Of a DNA stretch of 8,054 nt, positions 6,229 to 8,054 are shown piece after piece (positions within the stretch are counted from its first letter, which is position 1; each line of letters begins with the position of its first letter). The position numbers and the translations under genes were made by a program. The notes below the pieces were generated by a model, which saw nothing but the letters and a program-made list of their open reading frames with translations, did no database searches and was not told the DNA's origin. Source of the stretch: CAUZEB01 sp963578655 (lineage in GTDB: Bacteria > Chloroflexota > Dehalococcoidia > Lucifugimonadales > CAUZEB01); the NCBI GenBank assembly GCA_963578655.1, contig CAUZEB010000084.1, forward strand, positions 1 through 8,054, in the 5' to 3' direction.

Positions 6229-6585
6229 TCAGCCTAGAAGAACAGTCATAACAGCGATAACCACACCAATCAAAACCGTCAGTATGCCTATTCGTCTTAT
6301 TTCTATACCTAAATAATCGTAGGTAAGAGCTACTTCCTTTGTTGACTTTACATTGCGACGATTCCTGGAGTGAGCAGAGCCGCGCTGTACTGAGATAGTT
6401 TTATCTTTCTCTTGTTCGGATACAATGGCAACAGTCGTCCCTACGTCCGGCTCCGTGGCAGAGGATACTTTTGCAGACGGCCCCGCATCAAAATTTTGAT
6501 GTCGGACTACTTTGCTCCTATTCTTTCGATTGCGCAGTTGGGCTTGTCGTGCGGCAACACCTCTACCTTTTCCTTTCTTCGGCAT
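6229..6585 (-). CDS. Small basic protein with C-terminal membrane helix, upstream of uvrC
   Basis: A 118-residue protein I do not recognise as a named family. The N-terminal third is strongly basic and polar (MPKKGKGRGVAARQAQLRNR, then KNRSK), the middle is a low-complexity Ser/Thr/Glu linker, and a second basic patch (SRNRRNVKSTK) leads to a single hydrophobic helix at about 99-117 (GILTVLIGVVIAVMTVLLG) that ends the protein. This is the topology of a tail-anchored protein with a cytoplasmic, perhaps nucleic-acid- or ribosome-contacting, N-terminus. The ATG at 6585 is chosen over an upstream in-frame ATG at 6621 because AAGGAGGA lies 9 bases before it. uvrC begins 14 bases after its stop, so the two are probably co-transcribed from the promoter at 6636-6664. 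SecE was considered because of the size and single helix, but its conserved motifs are absent. Confidence 0.75.
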   Translation of the reverse strand: MPKKGKGRGVAARQAQLRNRKNRSKVVRHQNFDAGPSAKVSSATEPDVGTTVAIVSEQEKDKTISVQRGSAHSRNRRNVKSTKEVALTYDYLGIEIRRIGILTVLIGVVIAVMTVLLG

Positions 6586-6594
6586 TAGTTTATT

Positions 6595-6600
6595 CCTCCT
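6595..6600 (-). promoter_or_regulatory. Strong Shine-Dalgarno site of the small gene before uvrC
   Basis: On the minus strand AGGAGG, within the longer match AAAGGAGGA, lies 9 bases before the ATG at 6585. It fixes this start and excludes the in-frame ATG at 6621, upstream of the site. Confidence 0.8.
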
Positions 6601-6635
6601 TTCACACCAGAACCAATACATTCCTACCTACACAT

Positions 6636-6664
6636 ATTATACGAAATTCATGTAGATATTTAAA
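6636..6664 (-). promoter_or_regulatory. Promoter of the small gene-uvrC operon
   Basis: On the minus strand TTTAAA (6664-6659, four of six -35 positions) and a perfect TATAAT (6641-6636) are 17 bases apart. Transcription would start near 6629, giving a leader of about 44 bases that contains the strong Shine-Dalgarno site. It lies in the 161-base spacer after xerD, and no intrinsic terminator is visible between xerD and this promoter, so read-through from xerD may add to expression. Confidence 0.55.
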
Positions 6665-6746
6665 TTAGATTATCTCTCATTTTTTTGTTAAGTCCGTAAC
6701 TAAAGGTAAGACATGATCTTCATTACTTATTATCAATCTAACCGTA

Positions 6747-7652
6747 TTAGAATGCTCTCGGATGAGCTTTATTATACTCTTCCCTAAGGTATTCGTTAGT
6801 GAGATGAGTATAAATTTGAGTAGTAGTAATACTAGTATGGCCCAAAAGTTCTTGTACATGTCTAAGGGATGCACCTCCTGTCAATAAATGGGTTGCGAAA
6901 CTGTGGCGTAATGTGTGAGGTGTGATCTTACCGGGGATTCGGACATACTCTGCATAAGATTTTAATACGAGCCAAAATCCCTGACGAGTGATGCGCACGC
7001 CACGATGATTTAAATATATAGCGTTTCCAGATTTACTATTCGCCATCTGAGGACGAAATTTATCCAAATATAGTTGCAGAACCTCAAGAGCCTTTTGATG
7101 AACAGGTATAATTCTTTCCTTTGATCCCTTTCCAAAACATCTAACAGAGCCTTGAATGAAATCCACATCATCGATGTCCAACGATACAACTTCGCTGACT
7201 CTCATACCTGAGGCATAAAGCATTTCTAATAGAGACTGGTCCCTTACAGCTTCAGGTGTTGAACATCGTAACGGAGCGCTTAAGAGCTTTTCAATATCGC
7301 CGGTCGATAAAACATGTGGTAATGAACGACCTGTACGTGGGGAATTAAGACCTTCGGTAGGATTCTTAGAAAGGACACCATCGTCTAGTAAAAAATTAAA
7401 GAGAGACTTAGTAGATGCGATTTTTCGAGCACGGGTTGTTGCAGAATAACCTAGAGCACCCAATTCTGCTAAGTAACTGCTAAGAATTTTTTCGTCAACT
7501 TTGTTCCAATTGTCTACATTTGTCTTGTCATCTCTATCTATAACGTGATTTAGAAATTGATAAAGATCGTTTCTGTAGGCCGCTTGAGTATTAAGCGACG
7601 CACCTCTCTCGATAGCCAAAAAACGCAGAAACTTCTCTATATATTCCTTCAA
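6747..7652 (-). CDS. xerD: Xer-type site-specific tyrosine recombinase (XerD/XerC)
   Basis: Tyrosine recombinase of the Xer family, which resolves chromosome dimers at dif sites near the division septum. Its 301 residues are the normal length. The N-terminal SAM-like core-binding domain covers roughly 1-90 (YIEKFLRFLAIERG ... TRARKIASTKSLFNFLLDDG). The catalytic domain carries all expected residues: Arg in GMRVSEVVSLDIDDVD, Lys in GKGSKERIIPVH, His and Arg in HTLRHSFATHLL, His in LLGHTSITTTQ and Tyr in QIYTHL, with the usual AHPRA ending. XerC and XerD features are mixed, so the symbol is tentative; in lineages with a single such gene the distinction may not apply. The start is TTG at 7652: an in-frame stop lies at 7670-7668 with no ATG or GTG between, and GGAGT at 7665-7661 is 8 bases upstream. 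It is divergent from lgt. Its place among housekeeping genes and canonical Xer length argue against a phage integrase. Confidence 0.93.
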   Translation of the reverse strand: MKEYIEKFLRFLAIERGASLNTQAAYRNDLYQFLNHVIDRDDKTNVDNWNKVDEKILSSYLAELGALGYSATTRARKIASTKSLFNFLLDDGVLSKNPTEGLNSPRTGRSLPHVLSTGDIEKLLSAPLRCSTPEAVRDQSLLEMLYASGMRVSEVVSLDIDDVDFIQGSVRCFGKGSKERIIPVHQKALEVLQLYLDKFRPQMANSKSGNAIYLNHRGVRITRQGFWLVLKSYAEYVRIPGKITPHTLRHSFATHLLTGGASLRHVQELLGHTSITTTQIYTHLTNEYLREEYNKAHPRAF

Positions 7653-7660
7653 GTAACTAT

Positions 7661-7665
7661 ACTCC
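7661..7665 (-). promoter_or_regulatory. Shine-Dalgarno site supporting the TTG start of xerD
   Basis: On the minus strand GGAGT lies 8 bases before TTG 7652, the only acceptable start after the in-frame stop at 7670-7668. Confidence 0.65.
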
Positions 7666-7689
7666 AGCTACTGTATTGATTCGAATGTC

Positions 7690-7719
7690 ATTCTAGCATA
7701 TCATCTATAGGACTGTTCA
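7690..7719 (-). promoter_or_regulatory. Candidate xerD promoter
   Basis: On the minus strand TGAACA (7719-7714, four of six) and TAGAAT (7695-7690, five of six) are 18 bases apart. Transcription would start near 7683, about 30 bases before the TTG start. Moderate match in an AT-rich spacer. Confidence 0.35.
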
Positions 7720-7720
7720 T

Positions 7721-7740
7721 AGTGAAGCGAAGCGAAGTGA
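7721..7740. repeat. Four tandem 5-base repeats in the xerD-lgt spacer
   Basis: Four pentamers read AGTGA, AGCGA, AGCGA, AGTGA without gaps. They end one base before the TTGACA -35 box of the lgt promoter and lie just upstream of the candidate xerD -35 box, a position where a regulator could act on both genes. The array is short and may be chance. Confidence 0.5.
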
Positions 7741-7741
7741 C

Positions 7742-7770
7742 TTGACACGATCCTTCCACACCCTTAGATT
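7742..7770 (+). promoter_or_regulatory. Promoter of lgt
   Basis: A perfect TTGACA (7742-7747) is followed after 17 bases by TAGATT (7765-7770, four of six -10 positions). Transcription would start near 7777, giving a leader of about 29 bases before the ATG at 7806. Confidence 0.55.
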
Positions 7771-7805
7771 TAGCATTACCTAGTTGTATAGATAGTAGGT
7801 TATAG

Positions 7806-8054
7806 ATGATAGAAATCGATATAGGACCATACATGTTTTCCGCCGGCTCTTTTGTAGTGAGCTGGCACGGATTTTTCAGTTTCATAGCCATCGTGACAGC
7901 GGTATTCCTTGTAGGACGTTGGGCTCCCATGAAAAACATCGATCCAGACGATATTTATTCAATCGCGATATGGGCTATTCTAGGAGGCATCTTAGGAGCG
8001 AGAATCGTACACGTTATCGATAACCTTAATTATTATTCTAATAACCCAGCCCAA
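7806..8054 (+). CDS. lgt: Lgt, prolipoprotein diacylglyceryl transferase (5' part only)
   Basis: Lgt is the inner-membrane enzyme that transfers diacylglycerol from phosphatidylglycerol to the lipobox Cys of prolipoproteins, the first step of lipoprotein maturation. Only the first 83 residues are present; the frame runs off the window edge. The start fits the family: IEIDIGPYMFSAGSFVVSWH, then a first membrane helix (about 22-37), a short loop with DPDD, and a second hydrophobic segment with GGILGARIVHVID at 60-72, followed by NYYSNNPAQ, as in many Lgt proteins. The catalytic His/Arg region lies beyond the window. The ATG at 7806 directly follows an in-frame TAG and has AGG at 7797-7799, 6 bases upstream. 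The W-H-G at residues 20-22 stands where E. coli Lgt has W-Y-G. The identification rests on the N-terminus alone but is convincing. It is divergent from xerD. Confidence 0.82.
   Translation, partial: MIEIDIGPYMFSAGSFVVSWHGFFSFIAIVTAVFLVGRWAPMKNIDPDDIYSIAIWAILGGILGARIVHVIDNLNYYSNNPAQ

Noticed and set aside
6229..6585. SecE-like translocase subunit, suggested by small size and one C-terminal helix
   Set aside because: The SecE pattern (a conserved amphipathic helix with a Trp-Pro segment before the membrane helix) is absent, and the neighbours are not nusG or ribosomal protein genes.
6680..6686. T-run on the plus strand after xerD as a terminator tail
   Set aside because: It would be a tail only for plus-strand transcription, no gene ends there on that strand, and no GC-rich stem precedes it.
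6677..6874. Open 65-residue minus-strand frame overlapping the 3' end of xerD
   Set aside because: It lies in another frame over the conserved XerD C-terminus, so it is a by-product of that coding sequence.
6747..7652. Phage or integrative-element integrase
   Set aside because: Length, catalytic motifs and the AHPRA ending are those of chromosomal Xer proteins, and no tRNA, attachment-site repeat or phage gene is nearby.
7688..7939. Open 83-residue frame on the minus strand across the xerD-lgt spacer and the start of lgt
   Set aside because: It overlaps the well-supported lgt coding sequence on the opposite strand, has no recognisable domain, and covers the promoter region.

Overview
The window looks like ordinary chromosome of a free-living bacterium with moderately low G+C content (about 40 % by eye). 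Shine-Dalgarno sites are present at some genes and absent at others, and two genes appear to start with TTG. The protein sequences and the small basic protein paired with uvrC suggest an uncultured Chloroflexota lineage of the Dehalococcoidia/SAR202 type. That placement is an impression from sequence similarity remembered without a database, and is no more than moderately likely.

Layout, left to right. Bases 1-1213 (+) hold the 3' end of lutB and all of lutC, two subunits of the LutABC iron-sulfur L-lactate oxidation system. A glycerate 2-kinase gene (1223-2368, -) converges on lutC with only 9 bases between them. A 188-base spacer then leads to a two-gene cassette on the + strand (2557-3308): a ribbon-helix-helix-like protein followed by a divergent PIN-like protein, in the order and sizes of a VapBC-type toxin-antitoxin pair. 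Three tandem 8-base repeats lie at its probable promoter. Next is a stomatin/SPFH-family protein (3412-4275, +) that lacks the usual N-terminal membrane segment and carries five AEG repeats. It converges on uvrC (4289-6214, -). UvrC is complete, with its iron-sulfur cysteines and both nuclease sites. Upstream of uvrC, and probably in one transcript with it, is a small basic protein with a C-terminal membrane helix (6229-6585, -). A Xer-type tyrosine recombinase follows (6747-7652, -). Divergent from it is the 5' end of lgt (7806-8054, +), cut by the window edge, with a good sigma-70-type promoter in the shared spacer.

Functionally the window combines carbon metabolism (lactate oxidation, glycerate phosphorylation), nucleotide excision repair, chromosome-dimer resolution and lipoprotein maturation. 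The region at 2500-4280 is the most accessory-looking part. I see no tRNA, rRNA, CRISPR array, insertion sequence or riboswitch. There is no clear evidence of a wholly new system. The best candidates for a second look are the RHH/PIN pair with its octamer repeats and the SPFH protein without an anchor.
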